Positions 47,312 through 56,579 of a stretch of DNA of 64,000 bases are shown here, in pieces. The notes below the pieces were generated by a model. The model worked only from the letters and a program-made list of their open reading frames with translations. It was not told the DNA's origin and did not search any database. The DNA is from Kitasatospora sp. MAA4 (GTDB lineage: Bacteria; Actinomycetota; Actinomycetes; Streptomycetales; Streptomycetaceae): contig NZ_JARZAI010000001.1 in the NCBI RefSeq assembly GCF_029893355.1, positions 248,001 to 312,000 of the forward strand, written 5' to 3'. A program made the translations under genes and the position numbers. Position 1 is the first letter of the stretch; each line of letters starts with the position of its first letter.

Positions 47312-47333
47312 TTTCACTACTACACTAGTGAAA
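47312..47333 (+). promoter_or_regulatory. Inverted-repeat operator for the GntR/YtrA repressor
   Basis: Perfect 8-base arms TTTCACTA (47312-47319) and TAGTGAAA (47326-47333) surround a 6-base spacer, 10 bases before the regulator ATG. YtrA-type regulators bind such repeats to repress their own ABC cassette. Confidence 0.65.
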
Positions 47334-47343
47334 GGGTGCGGAC

Positions 47344-47766
47344 ATGATCGAGTACCGCATCGACCGGCGTAGCGGCGTCGCCACCTACCTGCAGATCGTC
47401 CACCAGACGAAGCAGGCGCTACGGCTGGGCCTGCTGCAACCGGGGGACAAGCTGCCGACCGCCCGCGAGGTGGTCGAAGCCACGGCGATCAACCCCAACA
47501 CCGTGCTCAAGGCGTACCGGGAGCTCGATCGGGAGGGGCTGGTCGAACCGCGCCCGGGCCTGGGGACCTTCGTGCGACGTTCGCTGGCGCGGGCCGAGGC
47601 GGGGGCGGACGGCCCGCTGCGCGCGGAGCTGGTCGCCTGGGTGGACCGGGCGCAGCGCGCGGGGTTGGAGCACGAGGACGTCGCCGCGCTGGTGGCGTCC
47701 GTGCTGGAGCAGAGATTCGTCACCGGCGTGGCCGCGCCGAAACGTGAGATCGAGGGGAACTCGTGA
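47344..47766 (+). CDS. GntR-family (YtrA-type) transcriptional regulator
   Basis: A 140-residue regulator with the N-terminal wHTH of the GntR family (IDRRSGVATYLQIVHQTKQA and LPTAREVVEATAINPNTVLKAYRELDREG) and only a short C-terminal dimerisation helix, which is the YtrA subfamily layout. It heads a three-gene operon with an ABC ATPase and a permease and overlaps the ATPase start by 4 bases. Such cassettes respond to cell-wall-active compounds in Gram-positive bacteria. Confidence 0.92.
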   Translation: MIEYRIDRRSGVATYLQIVHQTKQALRLGLLQPGDKLPTAREVVEATAINPNTVLKAYRELDREGLVEPRPGLGTFVRRSLARAEAGADGPLRAELVAWVDRAQRAGLEHEDVAALVASVLEQRFVTGVAAPKREIEGNS

Positions 47767-48692
47767 ACGACACAAGCGATGACCGGACGGCCCTGGAGGC
47801 CGTGGGCCTCGGCAAGCGCTACCGGCGCGGCTGGGCCCTGCGGGACTGCACCTTCCGCATCCCGGCGGGGGCGGTCTGCGGCATGGTCGGCCCCAACGGC
47901 GCCGGCAAGAGCACCCTGCTCGGGCTGGCCGCCCAGCTGCTGACGCCCACCGAGGGCACCGTCACCGTTTTCGGCCGCCCGCTGGACGCCCCCGGGCAGC
48001 GCGCCCGGGTCGCCTTCGTCGCCCAGGACAAGCCGCTCTACCAGCGGTTCACCGTCGCCGAGATGCTGCGCCTGGGCCGCGAACTCAACCCCGGCTGGAA
48101 CCAGACCGCCGCCCAGCGGATCGTCGACCAGGGCGAGTTGCCGGGCGACGCCCGGCTCGGTTCGCTCTCCGGCGGCCAGCGCACCCGGGTGGCGCTCGCG
48201 CTGGCGCTGGGCAAGCAGCCCGACCTGCTGATCCTGGACGAGCCGATGTCCGACATGGACCCGCTGGCCCGCCACCAGCTGATGGGCACCCTGATGTCGG
48301 AGGCCGCCACCAACGGCACCACCCTGCTGATGTCCTCGCACATCCTGGCGGAGCTGGACGGGACCATCGACCACCTGCTGCTGGTGGACGCCGGGCGGAT
48401 CCGGCTGGCCGGCGAGGTGGACGAGATCCTGGCGGCCCACCGGCTGGTGTCCGGCGCCGACCCGGGGGAGGGCGCGGCGGACCCGACGGCCGGGCACACG
48501 GTGGTCGAGACCCGCCGCATCGGCCGCCAACTCACCGCGCTGATACGCCCCGAGGGCGAACTCAGCGGTGCCCTGGAGGTCAGCCGGCCGACCCTGGAGG
48601 AGCTGCTGCTCAGCTACCTCCGCTCGCCGCAGGCCCCCACCCTCTTCACCGACAGCGCCCGCGCCGGACACGACGCGGCGGTGGCGGCGTGA
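47763..48692 (+). CDS. ABC transporter ATP-binding protein
   Basis: A 309-residue ATPase with Walker A GPNGAGKST, signature LSGGQRTRVALALAL, Walker B LLILDEPMSDMD and a long C-terminal extension. The replacement of the usual SALD by SDMD after Walker B is common in YtrB/ABC-2 importers and exporters. It is translationally coupled to the GntR gene and the permease gene. Confidence 0.91.
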   Translation: MNDTSDDRTALEAVGLGKRYRRGWALRDCTFRIPAGAVCGMVGPNGAGKSTLLGLAAQLLTPTEGTVTVFGRPLDAPGQRARVAFVAQDKPLYQRFTVAEMLRLGRELNPGWNQTAAQRIVDQGELPGDARLGSLSGGQRTRVALALALGKQPDLLILDEPMSDMDPLARHQLMGTLMSEAATNGTTLLMSSHILAELDGTIDHLLLVDAGRIRLAGEVDEILAAHRLVSGADPGEGAADPTAGHTVVETRRIGRQLTALIRPEGELSGALEVSRPTLEELLLSYLRSPQAPTLFTDSARAGHDAAVAA

Positions 48693-49714
48693 GCGTGGCG
48701 AGCCTGATCGAGCAGGTCGCGACGGACGAGGGCCCGAAGCTTCGCCCCGGGCGGCTGCACGGCCTGGCCTGGCTGGTCTGGAGGCAGAACCGCTTCCTGC
48801 TCTGGGTCGTGCTGGCGGGTGTGGTGGCGGTGGGCTGCTGGCTCTGGTACGAGCACTCCGCCGTCGTGGCGGCCACCGAGCGGATCCACCAGGCGGGTTG
48901 CAGTTACGACTCCGACACCTGGGCCGCCAGCGGGCAGAGTTGCTGGCCGCTGCTGGAGGACGTGGTGAACCCGACGGGCGCCTTCACCGGTGAGCTGCAA
49001 CCCGCGCTGGCGGCCGTCCCGGCGCTGGTCGGGATGTTCGTCGGAGTGCCGCTGTTCAGCCAGGAGTTCGAGCGCGGCACCCACCGCCTGCTGTGGTCCC
49101 AGTCGGTGTCCCGCACGCGCTGGCTGGCTTTCCGGTTCGGCGCCGCGGCGGCGCTGGTGCTGGTGGCGAGCACCGCACTGGCCGCCCTGGCCAGTTGGTT
49201 CTGGCACACCGACGTGCACACTGAACTGGGCGCCTTCGACCCGCCGTTCCAGGGTGTCACCTATCTCGTGCTGGGCATCGTGCCGGTGGCCACCGCGCTC
49301 TTCGGCCTCGTCCTCGGGGTGCTGGTGGGCCTGTTGGTGCGGCGCACGCTGCCCGCCGTCGGGATCACCGCGGCGCTCATGCTCGCGGTGGAGTGCGGGA
49401 TGTACCAGCTGCGTCCGTACCTGTACCCGCAGGTCTACGGGGTGCAGCCGATCCGCCCGAACTTCGACACCTTCATGCAGCCGACCGACGCCTGGCTGGT
49501 CTCCAACGGCATGATCCTGCCCAACGGCACCAAGGTCGCCAACGACGGTGCGTGCATCAACCAGCGGGGCTGCCGGCAGGTGAGTCAGGTGTACGGCTAC
49601 TACCACCCGGTCTCGCACTTCTGGCCGATCCAGCTGATCGAGAGCGGGATCCTGCTCTGCCTCACTGCCGCCGTGGTCGCCTTCGTGTTCCACCGGGTGC
49701 GCAGGGTCGCCTGA
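48689..49714 (+). CDS. ABC-2-type transporter permease
   Basis: A 341-residue membrane protein with six predicted helices. The first (FLLWVVLAGVVAVGCWLWYE) is followed by an extracytoplasmic loop of about 60 residues containing Cys, and the last (LIESGILLCLTAAVVAFVF) is near the C-terminus. A second external loop (about 245-310) holds CINQRGC, probably a disulfide. The substrate is unknown; resistance or stress export is likely from the cassette type. Confidence 0.85.
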   Translation: MSVASLIEQVATDEGPKLRPGRLHGLAWLVWRQNRFLLWVVLAGVVAVGCWLWYEHSAVVAATERIHQAGCSYDSDTWAASGQSCWPLLEDVVNPTGAFTGELQPALAAVPALVGMFVGVPLFSQEFERGTHRLLWSQSVSRTRWLAFRFGAAAALVLVASTALAALASWFWHTDVHTELGAFDPPFQGVTYLVLGIVPVATALFGLVLGVLVGLLVRRTLPAVGITAALMLAVECGMYQLRPYLYPQVYGVQPIRPNFDTFMQPTDAWLVSNGMILPNGTKVANDGACINQRGCRQVSQVYGYYHPVSHFWPIQLIESGILLCLTAAVVAFVFHRVRRVA

Positions 49715-49716
49715 AC

Positions 49717-49744
49717 CGTCCCGGGGGCCGCGGCCCCCGGGACG
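49717..49744 (+). terminator. 28-base perfect palindrome between convergent genes
   Basis: Bases 49717-49730 are the exact reverse complement of 49731-49744. It lies 3 bases after the permease stop and 6 bases before the peptidase stop on the other strand, so it can serve as a bidirectional terminator. Confidence 0.8.
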
Positions 49745-49749
49745 TTGCG

Positions 49750-51825
49750 TCAGCTCAGCGCCCCCTGGAGGAAGGCGAGTTCGGCGCTCACGATGCGTTC
49801 GTGCGCGCCGCCCGCGGTCAGGTGGCTGACGCCGGGCAGCGGCAGCACGCTGTGCGGGCGCCCCGCCTCGTGCAGGGCCTGCGAGAGCAGCAGGGTGTGC
49901 GAGGGGTGCACGTTGTCGTCCGCCAGCCCGTGGATCAGCAGCAGCGGACGGGTCAGCCGCGGTGCGTCGGGGATCAGGCAGTCCGCCTGGTAGCCGTCCG
50001 GGTTGTCCTGCGGCAGACCGAGGTAGCGCTCGGTGTACGCGGTGTCGTAGTGCCGGAAGTCGGTGGGCGGCGCGCCCGCCGAGGCGGCGTGGAAGACGTC
50101 CGGGCGGCGCAGCACCGCCAGCGCCGCGAAGTAGCCGCCGTAGGACCAGCCGCGCACCGCGACCCGGTCCAGGTCCAGGTCCGGGTGGCGCTCGGCGAGC
50201 GCGTGCAGGGCGGCGACCTGGTCGTCCAGGGCGACCTGGGAGAACCGCCGGAAGACCGCCTTGGCGAAGGCGGGGGAGACGAACGGGGTGCCGCGGTTGT
50301 CGGTGGTGACCACCGCGAAGCCCTGGTCGGCCCACCACTGGCGCAGCTGCCAGCGCCGCGGGTCGGCGGAGATCGCCTGGGCGCCGGGGCCGCCGTAGAC
50401 GTCCAGCAGGACGGGCAGGCGCTGCCGGCTCAGGTGGCCGCGCGGGTACACCACCGAGGTGGGCAGGCCCAGTTCGGTGACCCGGGCGAGCTGCGGCACG
50501 ACCCGGTAGGGCAGCGGCTCGGCGAGGTCGGGCAGCGTGAACTCGCTTTCCTCGCGCAGGATCCGGCGCTGCACGCCGTCCGGGGTGGCGGAGACCAGCA
50601 GCAGGGTGTCGGCGGCGGCCAGCGCGCTGTGCACGCCGGGGCCCTCGGTGAGCCGCTGCAATGTGCCGTCCGCCGGGTCCAGCAGATGGACGTGCTGGTC
50701 GGCGGGGTCGCCGTCGGTCGTCTCGATCAGCAGCCGGCCGCGCAGCCGGCCGACCACCCGGCGCACCTGGAGCCGCTCGCCGGTCAGGATCCGGCCGTCC
50801 AGGGCGATCGCGCGGGCCCGGCCGTCGGGGGTGTCGGCGGAGGTCAGCAGCCCGCCGCCGTCCAGCCTGGCCGGCGTGCCCGGCAGGTCGTCCACCCAGA
50901 ACTCGTCGGTGGTGCGGGAGAGTTCGACGGTCTTGCCGGTGGCCGGGTCGGCGCTGAGCAGCAGCACGGCCTGCTGGAGGCGGTCGGCCACGGTGAGCAG
51001 GATCTCGCCGTCGCCCTCCCAGCCGGCGGCGCAGACGTACGGGTAGCGCTCGGCGTCCCAGTCCAGCGCGGTGCGCCGGCCGTCCAGCGCCAGCACCCAG
51101 AGCTGGACGTCCGCGTTGGGGCCGCCGGCCTGCGGGTAGGCGAAGGACTCGGCGGGCAGTTCGGGGCGGGTCGGGTCGGCGAAGTGGCGCAGCGGGAGGT
51201 CGGCCTCGTCGACCCGGGCGGCCAGCACGGCGGAGCCGTCCGGCGACCACCAGTGGCCGCGGTGGCGGCCCAGTTCCTCGGCGGCGGCGAACTCGGCCAC
51301 GCCCCAGAGCGCGCCGTCCGGCGGGCTGAGCGGGCCGTCCAGCCCGGTGACGTGCAGCACGCCGTCAGCGACGTACGCCGTCCGGCTGCCGTCCGCGCTC
51401 GGGCGCGGGTCGAACACCGGGCCGGCGGCGGGGAGTTCGGCGCACTCGCCGGTGGCGGTGTCGGCGCGGAAGAGCCGGCCGTCCAGCGCGAAGACGGCAG
51501 TGGCGCAGTCGGGGGTGGCGGCGAACGAGCCGATGCCCGGCGCCCAGAGCCGGACCCGCTCGCGCAGCCTGCGCTCCAGGACCGGCAGGGCGGCCAACTC
51601 CCCGGTGCGGCCCGGCAGCAGTACGGTGGGGTCGGCGGCCAGGTGTTCCTGACGAGTCGTCAGGTCGAGCAGCCAGAGCCGCTCCACCGGGTCCTGCGAG
51701 CCGGTGGAGCGCAGGAAGAGCAGGCGCTCGCCGTCGGCGGCCAGGGTGAACGCGCGCGGGGTGCCGAAGCTGAAGCGGCCGGTGCGCGCGCTGAGGGCGA
51801 GGAAGGGATCGGAGAGTTCGGTCAC
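49750..51825 (-). CDS. S9-family dipeptidyl peptidase (DPP IV/prolyl oligopeptidase fold)
   Basis: A 691-residue serine peptidase. The N-terminal beta-propeller (about 30-440) is followed by an alpha/beta-hydrolase domain with nucleophile Ser561 in RGWSYGGYFAAL. A later DDNVHPSHT segment carries the catalytic Asp region and His lies in PGVSHLT. There is no signal peptide, so it works on peptides inside the cell. The family releases Xaa-Pro dipeptides or cuts after Pro. The start is GTG 51825 with no ribosome-binding site, so the mRNA may have a very short leader. The promoter contains the regulon dyad. Confidence 0.88.
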   Translation of the reverse strand: MTELSDPFLALSARTGRFSFGTPRAFTLAADGERLLFLRSTGSQDPVERLWLLDLTTRQEHLAADPTVLLPGRTGELAALPVLERRLRERVRLWAPGIGSFAATPDCATAVFALDGRLFRADTATGECAELPAAGPVFDPRPSADGSRTAYVADGVLHVTGLDGPLSPPDGALWGVAEFAAAEELGRHRGHWWSPDGSAVLAARVDEADLPLRHFADPTRPELPAESFAYPQAGGPNADVQLWVLALDGRRTALDWDAERYPYVCAAGWEGDGEILLTVADRLQQAVLLLSADPATGKTVELSRTTDEFWVDDLPGTPARLDGGGLLTSADTPDGRARAIALDGRILTGERLQVRRVVGRLRGRLLIETTDGDPADQHVHLLDPADGTLQRLTEGPGVHSALAAADTLLLVSATPDGVQRRILREESEFTLPDLAEPLPYRVVPQLARVTELGLPTSVVYPRGHLSRQRLPVLLDVYGGPGAQAISADPRRWQLRQWWADQGFAVVTTDNRGTPFVSPAFAKAVFRRFSQVALDDQVAALHALAERHPDLDLDRVAVRGWSYGGYFAALAVLRRPDVFHAASAGAPPTDFRHYDTAYTERYLGLPQDNPDGYQADCLIPDAPRLTRPLLLIHGLADDNVHPSHTLLLSQALHEAGRPHSVLPLPGVSHLTAGGAHERIVSAELAFLQGALS

Positions 51826-51837
51826 GGGTGCGATGGT

Positions 51838-51866
51838 ACTATGCAGTGTGAAATGTCACACGTCAT
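51838..51866 (-). promoter_or_regulatory. Promoter with complete regulon dyad (divergent region)
   Basis: GTGTGAAATGTCACAC (51846-51861) is the best copy of the shared motif, with fully symmetric outer six bases. On the minus strand ATGACG (51866-51861) and CATAGT (51843-51838), 17 bases apart, bracket it, so it fills the spacer of the peptidase promoter. It also overlaps the start region of the divergent aminotransferase gene. Confidence 0.6.
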
Positions 51867-53020
51867 TGGACGGGGAAGTTCTGCCCGAACCGATCGCCGG
51901 TGCCGCCGAGCTGTTCGCGCTGGACCCGAGCGTGGCCCATCTCAACCACGGATCGTACGGCGCGGTGCCGATCCCGGTGCAGCAGGCGCAGGAGCGGCTG
52001 CGGATCGAGCAGGAGCGCGATCCGGACGCCTTCCTGCTCGAAGCGCCCGGCCGGGTCGCCGAGACCCGGCGCGCGGTCGCCGCCGTGCTCGGCGCCGATC
52101 CCGACGGGCTCGCGCTGCTGACCAACGTCACCGAGGCGGTCGCCGTGGCGCTGGACAGCATCGCCTTCGCGCGCGGGGACGAGATCCTGGTGACCGACCA
52201 CGGCTACGGCGTGGTGACCCGGGCCGCCGAGCGGCGGGCGGCCGAGTGCGGTGCCACCGTGCGCACGCTGGCGCTCCCGCTGGACGGCGGGGACGACGCC
52301 GCCGCCACCGCCGTGCTCGCCGCGCTGCGCCCGCGCACCAGGGTCGCGATCCTGGACCGGATCACCTCGCCCACCGCCCGCGCGATCGCCACCGGCCCGC
52401 TGGTCCGGGCGCTGGCCGAGCGGGGGGTGATCACCGTGGTGGACGCCGCGCACGCGCCGGGGATGCTCGGCGTGGAGCAGGAGATCGGCGGGGCCGACTT
52501 CTGGTTCGGCAACCTGCACAAGTGGGCCTTCGCGCCGCGCCCCACCGCCGTCCTCGCCGTCCGGCCGGAGTGGCGCGAGCGCGTGCGCCCGCTGACCTAC
52601 TCCTGGGAGCACGAGCAGGGCTACCCGGCCCGCGTCGAGTGGCGGGGCACCGGCGACTACACCGGCTGGCTGGCCGCCCCCACCGGGCTCGCCCTGCTGG
52701 CCGAGCTGGGCGTCGAGCGGGTGCGCGCCCACAACGAGCGGCTGGCCGGCTACGGGCAGCTCGCGCTGGCGGAGCTCGCGGGCCTGGCGGCGCTGCCCGC
52801 GTCGCCCGGTGTCGCCATGCGGGCGCTGCGGCTGCCGCCGGGGGTGGCGCAGGACGAGTCGTCCGCGAAGGCGCTGATGGCGGCCGTCCGCAGCAGGCTC
52901 GGCGCCCGCATCGCGGTGCGGCCGTGGGCCGGCGGCGGGGTCCTGCGGATCAGCGCGCAGGTCTACAACCGCCCCCAGGAGTACCGGACGCTGGCGAGCG
53001 GTCTGGCCCGGCTGCTGTAG
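51848..53020 (+). CDS. Class V aminotransferase-fold PLP enzyme (isopenicillin N epimerase-like)
   Basis: A PLP enzyme of up to 390 residues. It shows LNHGSYGAVP at the N-terminus, the His-containing VTDHGYG loop, the PLP-ring Asp in VVDAAHAPG, and the Schiff-base lysine in FWFGNLHKWAFAP. The group includes isopenicillin N epimerases and cysteine desulfurase-like racemases, so amino-acid or peptide epimerisation is possible. The start is uncertain: GTG 51848 lies inside the operator and TTG 51866 is an alternative. Sharing a 22-base divergent region with the dipeptidyl peptidase implies joint regulation. Confidence 0.78.
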   Translation: MKCHTSLDGEVLPEPIAGAAELFALDPSVAHLNHGSYGAVPIPVQQAQERLRIEQERDPDAFLLEAPGRVAETRRAVAAVLGADPDGLALLTNVTEAVAVALDSIAFARGDEILVTDHGYGVVTRAAERRAAECGATVRTLALPLDGGDDAAATAVLAALRPRTRVAILDRITSPTARAIATGPLVRALAERGVITVVDAAHAPGMLGVEQEIGGADFWFGNLHKWAFAPRPTAVLAVRPEWRERVRPLTYSWEHEQGYPARVEWRGTGDYTGWLAAPTGLALLAELGVERVRAHNERLAGYGQLALAELAGLAALPASPGVAMRALRLPPGVAQDESSAKALMAAVRSRLGARIAVRPWAGGGVLRISAQVYNRPQEYRTLASGLARLL

Positions 53021-53032
53021 CGGACGGGCTGC

Positions 53033-53407
53033 TCAGACCTCGATGCCGATCTCGATGGTGCGCAGCTTGTGCCGGGCCATCGCCAGGTTGGCCCGGCTGC
53101 GGTGCAGGGCGAGGTAGAGGAAGAGGCCGCGCCCGGAGGAGGTGGTCAGCGGCCGGATCAGGTGGTACTGGCTGGACAGCGTGATCAGGATGTCCTCGAT
53201 CTCGTTGTCGTGCAGGTTGAGCATCTCCATGGTCCGCATCTTGGCCCGGACCACGTCGGTGTTGCCGGCCGCTGCGACGTTGAGGTCGAGGTCCGCGCTG
53301 TCCCCCAGTGATCCCAGGGCCATCCCGCTGCTGTAGTCGACCAGGGCGACGCCCATCGCACCCTCGATCGACATGGCTTCCTTGAGCGCGGTCTCCAGAT
53401 TCGGCAT
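53033..53407 (-). CDS. Roadblock/LC7-like small protein
   Basis: A 124-residue protein without a signal peptide. The pattern ETALKEAMSIEGAMGVALVDYSSGMALGSLG and the final TSSGRGLFLYLALHRSRANLAMARHKL fit the alpha/beta Roadblock/LC7 fold, used in actinomycetes as partners of small GTPases in conservon-type systems. No GTPase gene is nearby. ATG 53407 is preceded by GAGGGGAAG; the longer open frame upstream is not convincing coding sequence. Confidence 0.7.
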   Translation of the reverse strand: MPNLETALKEAMSIEGAMGVALVDYSSGMALGSLGDSADLDLNVAAAGNTDVVRAKMRTMEMLNLHDNEIEDILITLSSQYHLIRPLTTSSGRGLFLYLALHRSRANLAMARHKLRTIEIGIEV

Positions 53408-53679
53408 GGTGCTGCTTCCCCTCGTCGTCGGTGTGTGCCTCTGTGTCCGACTGTAGGGAGCGTGCGAACGCGAGGTTGACGTTTGATCACAGGCGACGGA
53501 AGCAGATCGACAGGTGATCGCTTGCGACGCTTTTCGACCGGGAGCGGTCCCGAAAACGGTGCGATCAATGTCAGTCCCGGCGGGTAACCTCTGGCTGAGA
53601 TGCTGGATCACCACACCAACCGCACCACGCAGGCGTCACCGTCTGCGACCCACTATCACGGGAAGAAGAGGTGACGCCG

Positions 53680-56517
53680 ATGAGCAGCGCCCTGCCTGAC
53701 GACGACGCGATGAGCCCCGCCGAGGCCTACGCGGCCTCCCGCCTGCGTGCCAAGAAGCAGGCCACCGCCCTGTACGGCTTCCAGGAGCTGTACGACTTCC
53801 CGCTCGACCCCTTCCAGCTGGAGGCCTGCGAGGCCCTGGAGGCCGGCTCGGGCGTGCTGGTCGCCGCCCCGACCGGCTCCGGCAAGACCATCGTCGGCGA
53901 GTTCGCCGTCCACCTGGCCCTGGCGGCCGGCCGCAAGTGCTTCTACACCACCCCGATCAAGGCGCTCTCCAACCAGAAGTACGCCGACCTGGTCAAGCGC
54001 TACGGCGCCGCCAAGGTCGGCCTGCTCACCGGTGACAACACGGTCAACGGCGACGCCCCGATCGTGATCATGACCACCGAGGTCCTGCGCAACATGCTCT
54101 ACGCGGGCTCGCAGACCCTGAACGGCCTCGGCTACGTGGTGATGGACGAGGTGCACTACCTCGCCGACCGGTTCCGCGGCGCGGTCTGGGAGGAGGTGAT
54201 CATCCACCTGCCCGAGTCGGTCACCCTGGTGTCGCTCTCCGCGACCGTCTCCAACGCCGAGGAGTTCGGCGACTGGCTGGACACCGTCCGCGGCGGCACC
54301 AAGGTGATCGTCTCCGAGCACCGCCCGGTGCCGCTCTGGCAGCATGTGATGGCCGGCAACCGGATGTACGACCTGTTCTCCAACCCGGACACCGACGGCC
54401 GCCCCAAGAACGGCCCGCGCAACCCCGCCAAGTCCGTCAACCCCGAGCTGGTCCGGCTGGCCCGCTCCGAGATCGACCGCAACCCGCGCCAACAGCGCGG
54501 CCGCGGCCGTTCGATGCCCACCGGCCGCCCCGGCCGGGTCTGGACGCCCAGCCGAGTGGACGTGATCGAGCGCCTGGAGGCCGAGGGCCTGCTGCCCGCG
54601 ATCACCTTCATCTTCAGCCGGGCCGGCTGCGAGGCCGCCGTGCAGCAGTGCCTGCACTCGGGCCTGCGGCTGAACACCGACGCCGAGCGGGCCCAGGTGC
54701 GCGCGCTGGTCGAGCAGCGATGCGCCGCCATCCCCGACGAGGACCTGCACGTCCTGGGCTACTTCGAGTGGCTGGACGCGCTGGAGCGCGGCGTGGCCGC
54801 CCACCACGCGGGCATGCTGCCGCGGTTCAAGGAGGTCGTCGAGGAGCTCTTCCTGCACGGCCTGGTGAAGGCCGTCTTCGCCACCGAGACGCTGGCGCTG
54901 GGCATCAACATGCCCGCCCGCTCGGTGGTGATGGAGAAGCTGGTCAAGTGGAACGGCGAGATGCACGCCGACATCACGCCCGGCGAGTACACCCAGCTGA
55001 CCGGCCGGGCCGGGCGCCGCGGCATCGACATCGAGGGCCACGCCGTGGTGCTCTGGCAGCGCGGACTGGACCCGGAGGCCCTGGCGGGACTGGCCGGCAC
55101 CCGGACGTACCCGCTGAAGTCCTCCTTCAAGCCGTCCTACAACATGGCCGTCAACCTGGTCGGGCAGTTCGGCCGGCACCGCTCGCGCGAACTGCTGGAG
55201 ACCTCGTTCGCCCAGTTCCAGGCGGACCGCTCGGTGGTCGGCATCTCCAAGCAGGTGCAGCGCAACGAGGAGGGCCTGGAGGGCTACCGCGAGGCGATGA
55301 CCTGCCACCTCGGCGACTTCGAGGCGTACATGAACCTGCGCCGCTCGCTGAAGGACCGGGAGAACGAGCTCGCCCGCGAGGGCACCGGTCAGCGCCGGGC
55401 CGCCGCGATCGACTCGATCGAGGCGCTCAAGCCGGGCGACATCATCCACGTGCCGACCGGTAAGTTCGCCGGCCTCGCGCTGGTGCTCGACCCGGGCCTG
55501 CCGCCGGTCAGCCGCTCGCCGCGCACCCAGCGCCACCCCGATTATCAGGACGGGCCGCGCCCGGTGGTGCTCACCGCCGAGCGGCAGGTCAAGCGGCTGG
55601 CGATGATCGACTTCCCGCACCCGGTCGCCGCCGTGGACCGGATGAAGATCCCCAAGTCCTTCAACCCGCGCAGCCCGCAGTCCCGCCGCGACCTGGCCTC
55701 CACGCTGCGCACCAAGGCCGGGCACCTGGAGCCGGAGCACTACCGCAGGGGCCGCGCGGCCGCCGCCGACGACCCCGAGATCACCCGGCTGCGCACCGAG
55801 CTGCGCGCGCACCCCTGCCACGGCTGCGACGAGCGCGAGGACCACGCCCGCTGGTCCGAGCGCTACCACCGGCTGCACCGGGACACCGACCTGCTGGAGC
55901 GCCGGATGCGCTCGCGCACCCACACCATCGCCCGCACCTTCGACCGGGTCTGCGGGCTGCTCACCGACCTCGGCTACCTGCGCGGCGACGAGGTCACCCC
56001 CGACGGCCGGCGCCTCGGGCGCCTCTACGGCGAGCTCGACCTGCTCGCCTCGGAGTGCATCCGCGAAGGGGTCTGGAAGGACCTCGGTGCCGCCGAACTC
56101 GCCGCCTGCGCCTCGGCGCTGGTCTACGAGGCCCGCCAGGCGGACGACGCGTCGACCCCGCGGGTGCCGGAGGGCAACGCCAAGGAGGCGCTGGGCCGGA
56201 TGGTCCGGATCTGGGGCCACCTGGACGCCCTGGAGGAGCAGCACCGGATCTCGACGGCCGAGGGCGTCGGCCAGCGCGAGCCCGACCTCGGCTTCGCCTG
56301 GGCGGCCTACCGCTGGGCGCTGGGCCACAACCTGGACCAGGTGCTGCGCGACGCCGACATGCCGGCCGGCGACTTCGTCCGCTGGACCAAGCAGCTGATC
56401 GACGTGCTCGGCCAGATCCAGGACGCGGCGGGCGAGGACGCCCAGCTGCGCAGCACCGCCCGCAAGGCCGTGGACGGGCTGCGGCGCGGCATCATCGCGT
56501 ACTCGTCGGTGGGCTGA
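53680..56517 (+). CDS. helY: DEAD/DEAH-box RNA helicase, HelY/Ski2-like
   Basis: A 945-residue superfamily 2 helicase. Motif I is APTGSGKT (residues 63-70), motif II is DEVH from Asp156, motif III is SLSATVSN, and motif VI is QLTGRAGRRGID. DSHCT/rRNA-processing arch-like sequences follow in the C-terminal third, with FPHPVAAVDRMKIP and CHGCDEREDH. ATG 53680 follows GAAGAAGAGG at 8 bases. In mycobacteria helY directly follows tatC, but here about 35 kb intervenes. Confidence 0.92.
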   Translation: MSSALPDDDAMSPAEAYAASRLRAKKQATALYGFQELYDFPLDPFQLEACEALEAGSGVLVAAPTGSGKTIVGEFAVHLALAAGRKCFYTTPIKALSNQKYADLVKRYGAAKVGLLTGDNTVNGDAPIVIMTTEVLRNMLYAGSQTLNGLGYVVMDEVHYLADRFRGAVWEEVIIHLPESVTLVSLSATVSNAEEFGDWLDTVRGGTKVIVSEHRPVPLWQHVMAGNRMYDLFSNPDTDGRPKNGPRNPAKSVNPELVRLARSEIDRNPRQQRGRGRSMPTGRPGRVWTPSRVDVIERLEAEGLLPAITFIFSRAGCEAAVQQCLHSGLRLNTDAERAQVRALVEQRCAAIPDEDLHVLGYFEWLDALERGVAAHHAGMLPRFKEVVEELFLHGLVKAVFATETLALGINMPARSVVMEKLVKWNGEMHADITPGEYTQLTGRAGRRGIDIEGHAVVLWQRGLDPEALAGLAGTRTYPLKSSFKPSYNMAVNLVGQFGRHRSRELLETSFAQFQADRSVVGISKQVQRNEEGLEGYREAMTCHLGDFEAYMNLRRSLKDRENELAREGTGQRRAAAIDSIEALKPGDIIHVPTGKFAGLALVLDPGLPPVSRSPRTQRHPDYQDGPRPVVLTAERQVKRLAMIDFPHPVAAVDRMKIPKSFNPRSPQSRRDLASTLRTKAGHLEPEHYRRGRAAAADDPEITRLRTELRAHPCHGCDEREDHARWSERYHRLHRDTDLLERRMRSRTHTIARTFDRVCGLLTDLGYLRGDEVTPDGRRLGRLYGELDLLASECIREGVWKDLGAAELAACASALVYEARQADDASTPRVPEGNAKEALGRMVRIWGHLDALEEQHRISTAEGVGQREPDLGFAWAAYRWALGHNLDQVLRDADMPAGDFVRWTKQLIDVLGQIQDAAGEDAQLRSTARKAVDGLRRGIIAYSSVG

Positions 56518-56528
56518 CGGCACACGCT

Positions 56529-56570
56529 GAAGGGCTGGGGGACCGCGTGCCTGCGGTCCCCCAGCCCTTC
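56529..56570 (+). terminator. Perfect 18-bp hairpin between convergent genes
   Basis: Bases 56529-56546 pair perfectly with 56553-56570 around a 6-base loop, 12 bases after the helicase stop and just before the convergent gene's stop. It is probably bidirectional. Confidence 0.82.
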
Positions 56571-56579
56571 GTCATCTCA

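Noticed and set aside
49393-53184. 1263-codon plus-strand open frame across the permease, peptidase and aminotransferase genes
   Set aside because: It is opposite or out of frame to three genes with clear catalytic motifs; Arg/Gly/Ala-rich shadow.
53656-56523. 955-codon minus-strand open frame opposite helY
   Set aside because: Pure antisense shadow of the helicase, with no ribosome-binding site or motif.
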